From the NCBI GenBank assembly GCA_016872645.1, contig VGZH01000020.1, forward strand, positions 1-64,000: DNA of 64,000 bases, in the 5' to 3' direction. This document shows positions 8,138-16,952 of the stretch, one piece after another. The position numbers were made by a program, and so were the translations under genes. The stretch is from Planctomycetota bacterium. Lineage in GTDB: Bacteria > Planctomycetota > Planctomycetia > Planctomycetales > Planctomycetaceae. How positions within the stretch are numbered: position 1 is the first letter of the stretch; each line of letters starts with the position of its first letter. The notes under the pieces were generated by a model. The model searched no databases. It worked only from the letters and a program-made list of their open reading frames with translations, and had not been told where the DNA came from.

Positions 8138-9649
8138 TCACCCCCACAGCGCCTCGGCGAACCGTTCAATCTGCCAGGCGGACTCCTCCAAGCCAACGGA
8201 CACGCGGATCAAGTGGCGCGAGATGCCGCAGCTTTCGGCGAAGTCGAGTTCCTGGTAGTGGGCCAACAATGTGAACGGGCAGCAGAGCGTGAAGTTCGTG
8301 CCGAGGTTCGGGCCTTTGGGAATCTGCAAGGCGTCGAAGAAGCGTTCGGTCGTCGCCGCCGAATCGCGCAGCACGATCGAGAGCAGGCCGCCGAAGCCGC
8401 CGCCGGGACGCAGGAAGCGTTCGTAATTCGTGCGATCAACTTGCGATGGATAGAAGACATCGGCGACTTGCGACTGCTCGGCGAGGAACTCGCACAGCCG
8501 CGCGGCGTTGGCGTTGATCTTCGGAATTCGCTCGGTGACGTCGCGCGAGTTGCGTTCCAACACGATCGCGTCTTCGCCATAGAAGATGTCCTCGAATTCT
8601 TCCGCGAGCAACGTCTTCAGCCGCTCGTAGTACGGCCGCTCGCGGTTGAGCACCAGCGAGCCGGCCAGCACGTTGCCCGCACCGGAAAAGTATTTCGTGA
8701 GGCTTGTCGCAACGACATCGGCGACCGGCAGCGTGTCGAGATTCACGCAGGCGGCCAGCGTGTCGTCGATCAGCAACGGGAAGTCGTACCGCAACGAAAG
8801 CTCGCTGAGCCTTTCGACGTTGGGGCTCCCCAGCAACGGGTTCCCCGGCAACTCGACGAACAAACCGAGTAACGAATCCGCCGCCGCTAACCGCGCGACC
8901 TCATCGGCGTCTGACTCCGTCCCACGAGGGAAGAACGAGCAAGCCTGCTCAACAGGTCGCACACGGGATAGCCGCTGCTGGATCTTCAAGTTGTCGACGT
9001 AGGGAAACCCAAACTGAATGCTGCGAGATTCCGGCCGCAGGCGTTGAAACAGCCGATATGCCGTAAAGACCGCCGCCATGCCGGACGGAAACAGATAAAC
9101 GTCGTCAGGCGCGCAACCTTGCAACCGAGCCACTCGCTCACGCAGTAACTTCTTCTCAGGAGTTCCGTCTGCCGAAGTCGCAGCACATCCTTCGAGCAAC
9201 GCGACCGCCTGTCGTGATGGAATGATCTCTCCCGTGTGTTGCCAAAATGCTCTCGCCGTGTCGCGCGCGGCGATTGGCATCACAACCGCATGAACTCGTC
9301 TGTCAAATCCAACCCCGACACGCACTGGCGATCCCGTCTCGCGAGCTACGAACTCCGCACATCGTCGTGCAACACGCTCTGACGGAAACGCGATCGCACA
9401 CTCTCCTGGCTGAGCCAGCCGGCGCTCGCACTCAGTGAACAGCCGCATGGTGTCGGGATGAAAAAAGAAGCGCGGATACCCGCACTGCATCGCGCCTGTG
9501 ACCGCCGGATCGGCCTCTTCGTAGCCAACGTTGTCTCGCCAACGAGGTAAGCACACCGACACGGCGTGCTGTTCTTGGGGAATCGGCAGGCCGAGGTCTG
9601 TTCCTCGCCAGCGACTAACATTCAACGGAGACGTCATGGACGGAAACAT
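8138..9649 (-). CDS. Cystathionine gamma-synthase-like PLP enzyme, fungal type
   Basis: A 503-residue fold-type-I PLP enzyme of the Cys/Met metabolism family. Expected features: SGMAA at about 189-193, a PLP-binding Asp in LLIDDTLAA (about 295) and the Schiff-base lysine in TSLTKYFSG (Lys319). It is longer than usual bacterial MetB (about 390) because of an N-terminal region with HAVSVCLPRWRDNVGYEE and GYPRFFFHPDTMRL. That layout resembles fungal cystathionine gamma-synthase (yeast STR2-type). The start is ATG 9649 (GAGAGGA directly upstream) or ATG 9637 (MTSPLNVSR). It begins 12 bp after the DUF1549/1553 stop, so it is probably co-transcribed with it. A role in methionine synthesis is likely but not proven. 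Confidence 0.8.
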   Translation of the reverse strand: MFPSMTSPLNVSRWRGTDLGLPIPQEQHAVSVCLPRWRDNVGYEEADPAVTGAMQCGYPRFFFHPDTMRLFTECERRLAQPGECAIAFPSERVARRCAEFVARETGSPVRVGVGFDRRVHAVVMPIAARDTARAFWQHTGEIIPSRQAVALLEGCAATSADGTPEKKLLRERVARLQGCAPDDVYLFPSGMAAVFTAYRLFQRLRPESRSIQFGFPYVDNLKIQQRLSRVRPVEQACSFFPRGTESDADEVARLAAADSLLGLFVELPGNPLLGSPNVERLSELSLRYDFPLLIDDTLAACVNLDTLPVADVVATSLTKYFSGAGNVLAGSLVLNRERPYYERLKTLLAEEFEDIFYGEDAIVLERNSRDVTERIPKINANAARLCEFLAEQSQVADVFYPSQVDRTNYERFLRPGGGFGGLLSIVLRDSAATTERFFDALQIPKGPNLGTNFTLCCPFTLLAHYQELDFAESCGISRHLIRVSVGLEESAWQIERFAEALWG

Positions 9650-9661
9650 TCCTCTCGCGAA

Positions 9662-12600
9662 CTAATTCCTCGTGATGGTCTCGTGCAGATTCAGAATCGT
9701 CCGTGCGACGCTGGTCCAGGCGGCGAGTTCGGACTTGTCGAGGTCGGTCGGAGTGGGCTTAGCTCCCACCGTGAGCAGCTCGTTGGCGGCGTTCGCGTCT
9801 AATTTGTATTCGTCAAGATGCGTTTGCAGCAGGCGTTCGAGAACTTCGGCTTCAGCCGGCTTCATGTCGCGCGAGACGGCTCGGCGAAAGGCGAAGTTGA
9901 GTCGATCACGTGGAGCAGAACCGCCGTTTCGCAAGATCAATTCAGCGAAGGCTCGAGCGGCTTCGACGTAACTGGGATCGTTCAACAAGACCAGCGATTG
10001 CAGCGGCGTGTTCGAGCGTGCTCGGTCAGCAGTGCATTCTTCGCGGTTGGGTGCGTCGAAGGCCAGCAGGCTCGGATGCAGGTACTGCCGCTGCCAGTGG
10101 GTATAGAGGCCGCGGCGATAGAGGTTCTCGCCGGAATCATTTTGCCACTCGCGCGTTGGAAAGTTGAGGTACGCGAAGTAACCGGGAGGCTGGTACGGCT
10201 TGGCGCTCTTGCCGCCGAGCTTCGTCACGAGCAACCCGCTGATCGACAGCGCGTTGTCGCGGACCAGTTCAGCATCCAAGCGGAATCGCCCTTGCCGCGC
10301 GAGCCAACGGTTGTACGGGTCCGCTTCGCGCAGTTCGCGGCTGACGAACGAGGACTGCCGATACGTCTGGCTCATCACAATCGACTTGATGAGCTGCTTC
10401 ACGTCCCAGCCGGACTCGATGAACGATGCCGCAAGGTGATCCAGCAGCAGCGGGTGACTCGGCCATTCCCCCTGAGCACCGAGGTCATCGAGCTTGCGCG
10501 ATAAGCCCGCACCGAACAGCAGCTTCCAAACGCGGTTCACAAAGACGCGAGCCGTCAGCGGGTTGTCGTTCGAGACAATCCACTTCGCGAGATCGACGCG
10601 GTTGAGCCGCGTCGGCGATTCCAGTGGCTGCGAGAGGATCGCCGGAAAACCAGGGGTCACTTCTTCGCCGCTGTCGTCCATCCAGTTGCCGCGTTTGAGA
10701 ACTCGAACCATTCGCGGCTGCACCGATGCGGTGATGAGCGTACTGGGAATGCTCGCGTCCAAATCCCTGCGGGACTTTTCTTGATCCGCCAGTTGCTTGC
10801 GAAACGCATCGAGCGTCGGCGCGATCGAACGGAAGTGTGCTGCGAGTTCGTTTTTCTGCGAGTCGTTGCGTTGATCCGCCGCGATGGCCAGCAGCGCGGC
10901 AATATTCGGCGGCGGAGCTTGATCCGCTCGAATCGGTCGCGGCGACGTCGCGATGGAAAGTCGGAAGCGGCCGATCGTGTGCTGCGGATTGTCGAGGTTT
11001 TGCAACATCGAGATCACTAGCGTCGAGCCTTCGCCACCGGCGACATCCTTGGCCGTTTCAAACACCGCGATGTGCGGCTGACCGACTTTCTCCATGACGG
11101 CCCAGCCCCACGTTTTCCCCTTGGCATCGCCGTCGATGGCGGCGGCGATCGCCCACTTCTTGTACGGGTTCGCGTCGGCGAATCCGGTTTGTTCGTAGGT
11201 CGCGGTCGCGTTTTGTAACGGGACAGCCTCGTCGATCGTGTCGCCGATGACTTGCTTCACGGTGAACTCGCTGAGCACGAAGTTGCCGTTCCCCGCTCGA
11301 CCGGGGCCTTTCTTCGGCAACGAATCATCGGGCAACACTTCGAGGCGAAATGCCGTGATGTTTGCTGGTGGGTTCTTCACAACCAGCGAGTAGGTGTCGG
11401 TCGCTGGGTTCTTGCCGCTGGCGAGAATCGAACTGTCTTCCTTGGCAGTCAGCGTGACCCCTTCGGTCGACGTAATCGAATCAGGCTTGAGTAATGTCCA
11501 CACGATTTGCGACTTCTCCCACGTGGCCTGCGCGGCAGCAAGTTCGGGAGTCGTCGTGTCGAGTATTTTTTTTGTTTCGACAATCTGCTGATCGATTTTC
11601 GCGAGAGCGGCCTCTTGCTCGGCGTTCGGAACTTTCACGAACGGACCCCAATTGCCATCGGCGTTCGCGCCGGAGTACAGGCCGCGCTCCTGAATGTCGG
11701 CGAAGAACGCCTCGAAGCGATAGAAGTCGCGCGTCGTCAGCGGATCGAACTTGTGGTCGTGGCATTCCGCGCAACCAAGCGTAATGCCGAGCCACGTCCC
11801 GCTGGCGTTGCGGACTCGTTCGGCGATGTACTTCGCGAGGTATTCCTTGTCCTGCACACCACCTTCGGCCGACATCATTCCGAGACGGTTGTAGCCCGAC
11901 GCAATCTTCTGATCGCGCGTCCCGTTTGGCAGCAAGTCTCCCGCGAGCTGCTCGACGGTGAACTGATCGAATCGCTTATTGGCGTTGAACGAGTCAATGA
12001 CGTACTGCCGAAACGGCGAGACGCTCATGTCCTGATCGCCGTGATAGCCAACCGTATCGGCATACCGCACGAGGTCCAGCCACCACATCGCTTGCCGCTC
12101 GCCATAGTGCGGCGACTTGAGCAGCCGATCGACCAGCTTCTCGTAGGCGTTCGACGACGAGTCGTTCACAAACGTGGCGACTTCGTCCGGGCTCGGTGGC
12201 AAGCCGATCAGATCGAAACTCAGCCGGCGGATCAGCGTGATGCGGTCGGCGGCAGGTGACGATACGAGTTTTTGGTTCGCAAGTGACTCGCGGATGAAAC
12301 TGTCGATCTGGGTCGCCGATTGAAAAACGGAATCACGGCTTTTGGTCGGGCGTTTGATCGGCAGGAACGCCCAATGGCCCTCGAATTTCGCGTCTTGCTC
12401 AATCCATTTTTTGAGCAGCGCGATGTCGCGCGGCGTGAGCGACTTCCCACTTTCTGCCGGCGGCATCTTCTGTTCGGGGTCCGTCGAGGTAATGCGGCGG
12501 AAGAGTTCGCTGTCGGCCGGTTTGCCAGGCACGACGGCGCCCGGTTCGCCCGGTTTTCCGGACAACCCTTCAGCCGTGTCGAGCCGCAGGTCAGCCTTGC

Positions 12601-12769
12601 GCTTATTCTTGTCCGGACCGTGGCAAAAGAAGCAGTTGTCCGACAGGATCGGGCGAATGTCGCGATTGAATTCGACGACGTCCGGCAATCCAACGTCAGC
12701 GGCTTGAACCGCAGGGCAAATCGCCAAAGCCATCAACGCGACAAGCATCCACTTAGACGAAGCACACAT
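9662..12769 (-). CDS. Secreted DUF1549/DUF1553 cytochrome-c-like protein
   Basis: A 1035-residue protein with a Sec signal (MCASSKWMLVALMALAICPA). It has an N-terminal planctomycete cytochrome c domain with heme motif CFFCH (residues 46-50) and MPP downstream (EQKMPPAES, a possible axial Met), then DUF1549 (about 160-370, including LIGLPPSPDE and YGERQAMWWLDLVRYADTVG), a central beta-sandwich-like insert, and DUF1553 (about 740-1000, with NPLTARVFVNRVWKLLFG). A second CxxCH, CAECHDHKFDP, lies within DUF1549. It is the first gene of a run with the PLP enzyme and DUF1501. A possible promoter is at 12943-12971. Function is thought to be extracellular redox or polymer breakdown. Confidence 0.9.
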   Translation of the reverse strand: MCASSKWMLVALMALAICPAVQAADVGLPDVVEFNRDIRPILSDNCFFCHGPDKNKRKADLRLDTAEGLSGKPGEPGAVVPGKPADSELFRRITSTDPEQKMPPAESGKSLTPRDIALLKKWIEQDAKFEGHWAFLPIKRPTKSRDSVFQSATQIDSFIRESLANQKLVSSPAADRITLIRRLSFDLIGLPPSPDEVATFVNDSSSNAYEKLVDRLLKSPHYGERQAMWWLDLVRYADTVGYHGDQDMSVSPFRQYVIDSFNANKRFDQFTVEQLAGDLLPNGTRDQKIASGYNRLGMMSAEGGVQDKEYLAKYIAERVRNASGTWLGITLGCAECHDHKFDPLTTRDFYRFEAFFADIQERGLYSGANADGNWGPFVKVPNAEQEAALAKIDQQIVETKKILDTTTPELAAAQATWEKSQIVWTLLKPDSITSTEGVTLTAKEDSSILASGKNPATDTYSLVVKNPPANITAFRLEVLPDDSLPKKGPGRAGNGNFVLSEFTVKQVIGDTIDEAVPLQNATATYEQTGFADANPYKKWAIAAAIDGDAKGKTWGWAVMEKVGQPHIAVFETAKDVAGGEGSTLVISMLQNLDNPQHTIGRFRLSIATSPRPIRADQAPPPNIAALLAIAADQRNDSQKNELAAHFRSIAPTLDAFRKQLADQEKSRRDLDASIPSTLITASVQPRMVRVLKRGNWMDDSGEEVTPGFPAILSQPLESPTRLNRVDLAKWIVSNDNPLTARVFVNRVWKLLFGAGLSRKLDDLGAQGEWPSHPLLLDHLAASFIESGWDVKQLIKSIVMSQTYRQSSFVSRELREADPYNRWLARQGRFRLDAELVRDNALSISGLLVTKLGGKSAKPYQPPGYFAYLNFPTREWQNDSGENLYRRGLYTHWQRQYLHPSLLAFDAPNREECTADRARSNTPLQSLVLLNDPSYVEAARAFAELILRNGGSAPRDRLNFAFRRAVSRDMKPAEAEVLERLLQTHLDEYKLDANAANELLTVGAKPTPTDLDKSELAAWTSVARTILNLHETITRN

Positions 12770-12942
12770 CGGAGTTCTCCGAAATTCGTTGGTTGGGAAC
12801 TATTGTCGATCCCTTTCGAGAATGGGCAAGGGCGCGCATCCTACACGCAGGAATAAGATCGCGAAGTGAAAACTTCCAATCCATCAGCGTCGGCCAGAAT
12901 CGCTCGACGGATCGACAGATCCAACCCCGCGGCTTCTGGGTA

Positions 12943-12971
12943 ATCGTAAGTTTTCGCTTTTTAAATGTCAT
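12943..12971 (-). promoter_or_regulatory. Possible sigma70-type promoter
   Basis: On the minus strand ATGACA and TACGAT are separated by 17 nt, about 175 nt before the DUF1549/1553 start, in the otherwise gene-free spacer 12770-13129. The AT-rich spacer fits a promoter, but the match is only approximate. Confidence 0.3.
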
Positions 12972-13129
12972 CGACCCTCAGGATCGTACGCAGTTCGTGT
13001 GTCTCACCGAACAATTTCGCCAGTCGGGTCGAGATCGTAATGTCTTAGCCGTCGTGCGTCTCGATCAGCAAATCCCAAAGGTACATTCCCAATCGAATTG
13101 CTCGGTGATGATTTCACCGTTGCGAGCTT

Positions 13130-14470
13130 TCACACTTCGGGATGCACCCACGGCCCGCGATATGGTCGCCGCAGCAATTTGTTTGCATCGGGATCGTTGG
13201 CGATCAGGCCCTTCGCCGCGTCCCATGTCAGCGAGCGTCCGAGTTGCATCGACAGGTTGGCCAGGATGCAGCTCACCGTTGAGGTGTGTCCTTCTTCGAT
13301 GTCTGCGATCGGCTTGCCGCGCGTGGCGATGCAGTCGAGCAGGTTCTGCATATGTCGTCGGATCGCGGGGGCGACATGCTTTTCGAGATCCTTCTCGGTC
13401 TTGTCTTCCGGGTATTGCTCCAGCTCCATCATCACATCTTTGTGGATCGCTTCGCCGCTGTTCGGGATGAAGTCGTAGCTGTTCACGCTGGCCTTGAGAG
13501 TCCCTTTCTCGCCGTAGAACGTCGCGCCCCACGGGTACTTCGGATCGGGAGACGATCCCCAAGTACGATGCTGCCAGACGACGTTGACGCTGTCGAACTC
13601 GAACGTCGCCGTCTGCGTGTCGCTGATGTTCGCCTTGCTGTCCTTCTGCACGAGAATGCCGCCGCTCGAACTGACCGTCTTCGGCCAGCCGAGCCCCGCC
13701 ATCCAGCGGACCATATCGAGCATGTGGATGCACATGTCGCCGACGATCCCGTTGCCATATTCCATGAACGCTCGCCAGCGTCGCGGATGGACCAGCGGGT
13801 TGTACGGCCGCATGGGAGCCGGCCCGGTCCACATCTCGTAGTCGAGATAATCTGGCGGCGTCGCGTCCGGCGGGTTCTCGCGAGCACGCATGTGGTAGTA
13901 GCAGTAAATCTCGATCAGCCCGATTTTACCAAGCTTCCCTTCCTGAATGATCTCGCGAGCCTCCGCCAGATGCGGCGTGCTCCGCCGTTGTGTCCCGACT
14001 TGCACGACTCGGCCATGCTTCCGAGCCGCCGCGAGCATCGCCTGACTCTCGACAATGTCCACACTGGTCGGCTTCTGGACGTAGATGTCGGCTCCGGCCT
14101 TCACCGCTTCGATCATCGGCAGCGCGTGCCAATGATCTGGCGTCGCGATCTCAACAATGTCGAGATCTTTTTCCGCAAGCATCTTCCGATAGTCGCCGTA
14201 CAATCGCGGAGTCTTCTTCGAAACCTGCCGCGAGGCCACGATCTCACCCGCCTCGGCCAGCATCTTCTTATCGACATCGCACAGCGACACGACTTCGACC
14301 GGCGCAATCTGAATCAGCCGCAGCAAGTCCGACTTGCCGTACCAACCGGTTCCAATGAGACCAACACGCTTCGGTTTCGGCTCGGCCGCAAACGCAGTCG
14401 GCAACACGGGAATGAAGGAACTCAGAGCAACACTGCCGACACCGGCTTTCAAAAACGAACGACGATTCAT
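13130..14470 (-). CDS. Gfo/Idh/MocA family oxidoreductase, Tat-exported
   Basis: A 446-residue NAD(P)-dependent oxidoreductase. ATG 14470 (MNRRSFLKAGVGSVALSS) follows GAGGGG and starts a twin-arginine signal. The Rossmann fold begins at RVGLIGTGWYG (about 35-45). PDHWHA (111-116) and YVQKPTSV (about 130-137, the EKP motif with Gln for Glu) mark the Gfo/Idh core, and the C-terminal GFO/IDH alpha/beta domain contains HMLDMVRWMAG. Such exported proteins are abundant in planctomycetes and probably act on sugars or sugar derivatives in the periplasm; the substrate is unknown. It is upstream of the DUF1549/1553 gene on the same strand but separated by 360 bp, so it is probably a separate unit. Confidence 0.9.
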   Translation of the reverse strand: MNRRSFLKAGVGSVALSSFIPVLPTAFAAEPKPKRVGLIGTGWYGKSDLLRLIQIAPVEVVSLCDVDKKMLAEAGEIVASRQVSKKTPRLYGDYRKMLAEKDLDIVEIATPDHWHALPMIEAVKAGADIYVQKPTSVDIVESQAMLAAARKHGRVVQVGTQRRSTPHLAEAREIIQEGKLGKIGLIEIYCYYHMRARENPPDATPPDYLDYEMWTGPAPMRPYNPLVHPRRWRAFMEYGNGIVGDMCIHMLDMVRWMAGLGWPKTVSSSGGILVQKDSKANISDTQTATFEFDSVNVVWQHRTWGSSPDPKYPWGATFYGEKGTLKASVNSYDFIPNSGEAIHKDVMMELEQYPEDKTEKDLEKHVAPAIRRHMQNLLDCIATRGKPIADIEEGHTSTVSCILANLSMQLGRSLTWDAAKGLIANDPDANKLLRRPYRGPWVHPEV

Positions 14471-14483
14471 GATGCCCCTCGTT

Positions 14484-14594
14484 GGAGTGCGGTGTGTCAG
14501 CACCGCTTTCCATTTTGATTTCTGAACTTCGATTGCCAACGGAACCAAGTCGACAATCGAAAAACATCCAAAGCGGTGCTGACACACCGCACTC
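14484..14594. repeat. Long inverted repeat of the GGAGTGCG...CCGCTTT family
   Basis: Two 25-bp arms (14485-14509 and 14570-14594) are exact reverse complements around a 60-bp spacer, and each arm itself contains a small hairpin (GCGGTG...CACCGC). Related single copies occur at 31240-31265 and 40415-40439. It fills the gap between the Gfo/Idh/MocA gene and the upstream secreted-protein gene, overlapping neither. Confidence 0.85.
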
Positions 14595-14600
14595 TAAATC

Positions 14601-15329
14601 CTACGGCACCAAACCTGGCAGCTTGGCCTTCGCATCTTTGCCCTGGTCTCGTAGTGACATCTTTATTTTCGCTGCTTGCTTCTGGCCGCCAATGCTGAGG
14701 TTGATGTCTTGGGTCATCCCCGCCAGTCCGAACGGAACATCCTTGTGTCGAAAAATGCGGTTTACTATGCGGACTTTCGTGGCCCCGAATTCAATCTCGT
14801 GCAGACCGCTGAAGACCGAGCACTCCAAGTCACCCTGCTGCCAGTTGACCTTCTCCTTGGCGTCTTCTGTCTTGAGGTTTTGCTTCGGCCCCGCCAAGAG
14901 CATCGCGAAAACGGGATCGCGGAGCGTGATCGACTCGACCGTTTGCGGTTCGTTCTCCCCTTGCTTGATCCAGATTTTGACGGCTTTGGCAATTGGATCT
15001 TTCCCTTCGCCGAACTCCTCTTCGGGGACCAGCACTCGCCAGATTGTCTTGGGAAATTGAGGCACGTCGCTGGTCTGTTCCATTTCCAGAAATCGGCACT
15101 GCTTTCCCCCATGAAAAGCTTGCCCCAATGACCGCAGAGCCCAGTTGAGCACGAACTCTTGATCGTTCACCTTCAAATTGACATTCAATTCGCTCCAGGA
15201 ACCGTCTTTGGGCAGCGTCTGAATCAATGCGGCCGACTTCGGTTCGTCAGCAGCGGTGACCTCGTTCAGCCAGCAGGAACTCAACACGCACAAACACAGG
15301 GCGGACTTCCGCAGTGAAGAGCGATCCAT
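14601..15329 (-). CDS. Secreted hypothetical protein
   Basis: A 242-residue protein beginning MDRSSLRKSALCLCVLSSCW, a Sec signal that ends near EVTAADEP. The mature part is mixed alpha/beta with no transmembrane helix; conserved-looking stretches include WRVLVPEEEFGEGKDPIAKA and LRDPVFAMLLAGPKQ, and the C-terminus is lysine-rich. I do not recognise a family, and no catalytic motif is evident. It ends next to the long inverted repeat. The start lacks an obvious ribosome-binding site. Confidence 0.65.
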   Translation of the reverse strand: MDRSSLRKSALCLCVLSSCWLNEVTAADEPKSAALIQTLPKDGSWSELNVNLKVNDQEFVLNWALRSLGQAFHGGKQCRFLEMEQTSDVPQFPKTIWRVLVPEEEFGEGKDPIAKAVKIWIKQGENEPQTVESITLRDPVFAMLLAGPKQNLKTEDAKEKVNWQQGDLECSVFSGLHEIEFGATKVRIVNRIFRHKDVPFGLAGMTQDINLSIGGQKQAAKIKMSLRDQGKDAKAKLPGLVP

Positions 15330-15459
15330 GAGCGACCTCGCGAAAGCGATTAAGAAGCGATGGCGACGGGAAGCAGCATAAACGAATTCGAGCAGCGAAC
15401 GTCAATGATCGAAGCCGGATGGTCGCGATCCAGTCGCATGCTGGATTACAAAGCTCACT

Positions 15460-15509
15460 GTAGATCGGACGCCTACGTTCGATCGCCCGGACGTAGGAGT
15501 CTGCTCTAC
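15460..15509. repeat. 50-bp imperfect palindrome upstream of the ceramidase-like gene
   Basis: GTAGATCGGACGCCTACGT at 15460-15478 pairs with 15491-15509 at 15 of 19 positions around a 12-nt loop. It ends about 20 bp before the start codon at 15530. It could be a spacer repeat or an RNA hairpin affecting the downstream gene. Confidence 0.6.
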
Positions 15510-15529
15510 ATCACTTACGAGGACTAATC

Positions 15530-16939
15530 ATGCTGATGAACGTCTCGCGCCGCGACTTTCTTAAAGAAACTGTGCTCACGACCGCCGCCGGTTGGTCGTT
15601 GTCGATCAGCCAGGCGCTCAACGCTGCGGAGACGAACGCCGGTGGGCTGCACATCGCGCCGTTCAAATTCGATGTCACGCCGCCGCTCGGCCATTCGTGC
15701 TGTGGTGGCTGGATCAAGCCGATTGAGGTCGTGGATGACACGCTCGAAGCGCTCGGTGTCGTGTTGCTCGGAGCTGGCAAGCCGATCGTGTTGTGTGCCG
15801 TCGATTGGACCGGGTTGCTCAACGAGGCTCACGTTCAGTGGCGCACCGCGTTGGCGGAAGCGGCGGGAACGACGCCTGATCGAGTCGCTGTACATTGCGT
15901 GCATCAGCACAACGCGCCGTTCGCGTGTCTCGAAGCGGAACGGCTCGTCGCGGCTGAGGGCGACTTGCCGCACATCGTCGATGTCGAGTTCTTCAAACGT
16001 TGTCTCGATGCGGGCCGAGCGGCTGTTACAAAAACGATCAAGCAGGCGACACCCGTGACACATATCGGTTGGGGACAAGGGAAGGTGATTGACGTTGCCT
16101 CAAACCGCCGAGTCCATCGGGACGAGTCGGGAAAAATCATCGCGATGCGCGGAAGTTCGTGTTCCGACCCGAAACTGATCGCGTTGCCGGAGGGGCTGAT
16201 CGATCCGTTCTTGAAGACGGTCGCGTTTTTCGACGGAGAGAAAAAAATCGCGTCGCTGCATTATTACGCGACGCACCCGATGAGCTACTACGCCGACGGC
16301 CGCTGCACCAGCGACTTTGCCGGGTTGGCTCGCAAGCAGCGGCAGCAGGATGAGCCGAATTGCCTGCACATCTACTTCACCGGCTGTGCGGGGAACGTCT
16401 CGGCCGGCAAATACAACGACGGCTCGAAAGCCGTGCGACCGATCCTGACGAAGCGCGTGTACGACGGCATCGTCGCGTCGGAAGCGAAACTCGAACGTGC
16501 CGAATTGAAGTCCGAAAAGCTCGCCTGGAAGACCGCGGAGATTCTGCCGCCGCCGCTCAAATCACTGCACGCTGAGAAGATCGCTCAGCAAATCTCGACG
16601 AAGACCAACGCGGTCGTGAACCGCAATCGTCCGTCGTATCAACTCTCGTGGCTGCGGCGTGTCGAGAAGCGCACGCCGATCGTGCTCAGCTCGCTGCATC
16701 TCGGAGGCGTGAAGCTGCTGCATCTCCCCGCCGAGTCGTTCATCGAATACCAACTCCGCGCCCAGAGCTTTGCGAAAGAGAGCTTCGTCTGCACCTCGGC
16801 CTACGGCGACGGCGGCCCGTGGTACATCCCGGTGAAAGAGGAATATCCCAACGGCGGCTACGAAGTCAGCGTCGCCTTCTGCGAACCGGAGATCGACGAC
16901 GTGCTGACCGAGGGTATGAAGCGGATATTACCGAGCTGA
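15530..16939 (+). CDS. Neutral/alkaline ceramidase N-terminal domain-like protein, Tat-exported
   Basis: A 469-residue protein. ATG 15530 follows ACGAGGAC, and the sequence MLMNVSRRDFLKETVLTTAA is a twin-arginine signal. The mature part resembles planctomycete proteins annotated as having a neutral/alkaline non-lysosomal ceramidase N-terminal domain. Features are a start at FKFDVTPPLGHSCCGG, a metal-binding-like VHCVHQHNAP (His122, His125, His127) and HYYATHPMSYYADGRCTSDF with another His/Tyr-rich site. The short length compared with full ceramidases (over 600) means the substrate may differ. It ends 13 bp from a converging gene. Confidence 0.8.
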   Translation: MLMNVSRRDFLKETVLTTAAGWSLSISQALNAAETNAGGLHIAPFKFDVTPPLGHSCCGGWIKPIEVVDDTLEALGVVLLGAGKPIVLCAVDWTGLLNEAHVQWRTALAEAAGTTPDRVAVHCVHQHNAPFACLEAERLVAAEGDLPHIVDVEFFKRCLDAGRAAVTKTIKQATPVTHIGWGQGKVIDVASNRRVHRDESGKIIAMRGSSCSDPKLIALPEGLIDPFLKTVAFFDGEKKIASLHYYATHPMSYYADGRCTSDFAGLARKQRQQDEPNCLHIYFTGCAGNVSAGKYNDGSKAVRPILTKRVYDGIVASEAKLERAELKSEKLAWKTAEILPPPLKSLHAEKIAQQISTKTNAVVNRNRPSYQLSWLRRVEKRTPIVLSSLHLGGVKLLHLPAESFIEYQLRAQSFAKESFVCTSAYGDGGPWYIPVKEEYPNGGYEVSVAFCEPEIDDVLTEGMKRILPS

Positions 16940-16952
16940 TCTTGGCGTACGG

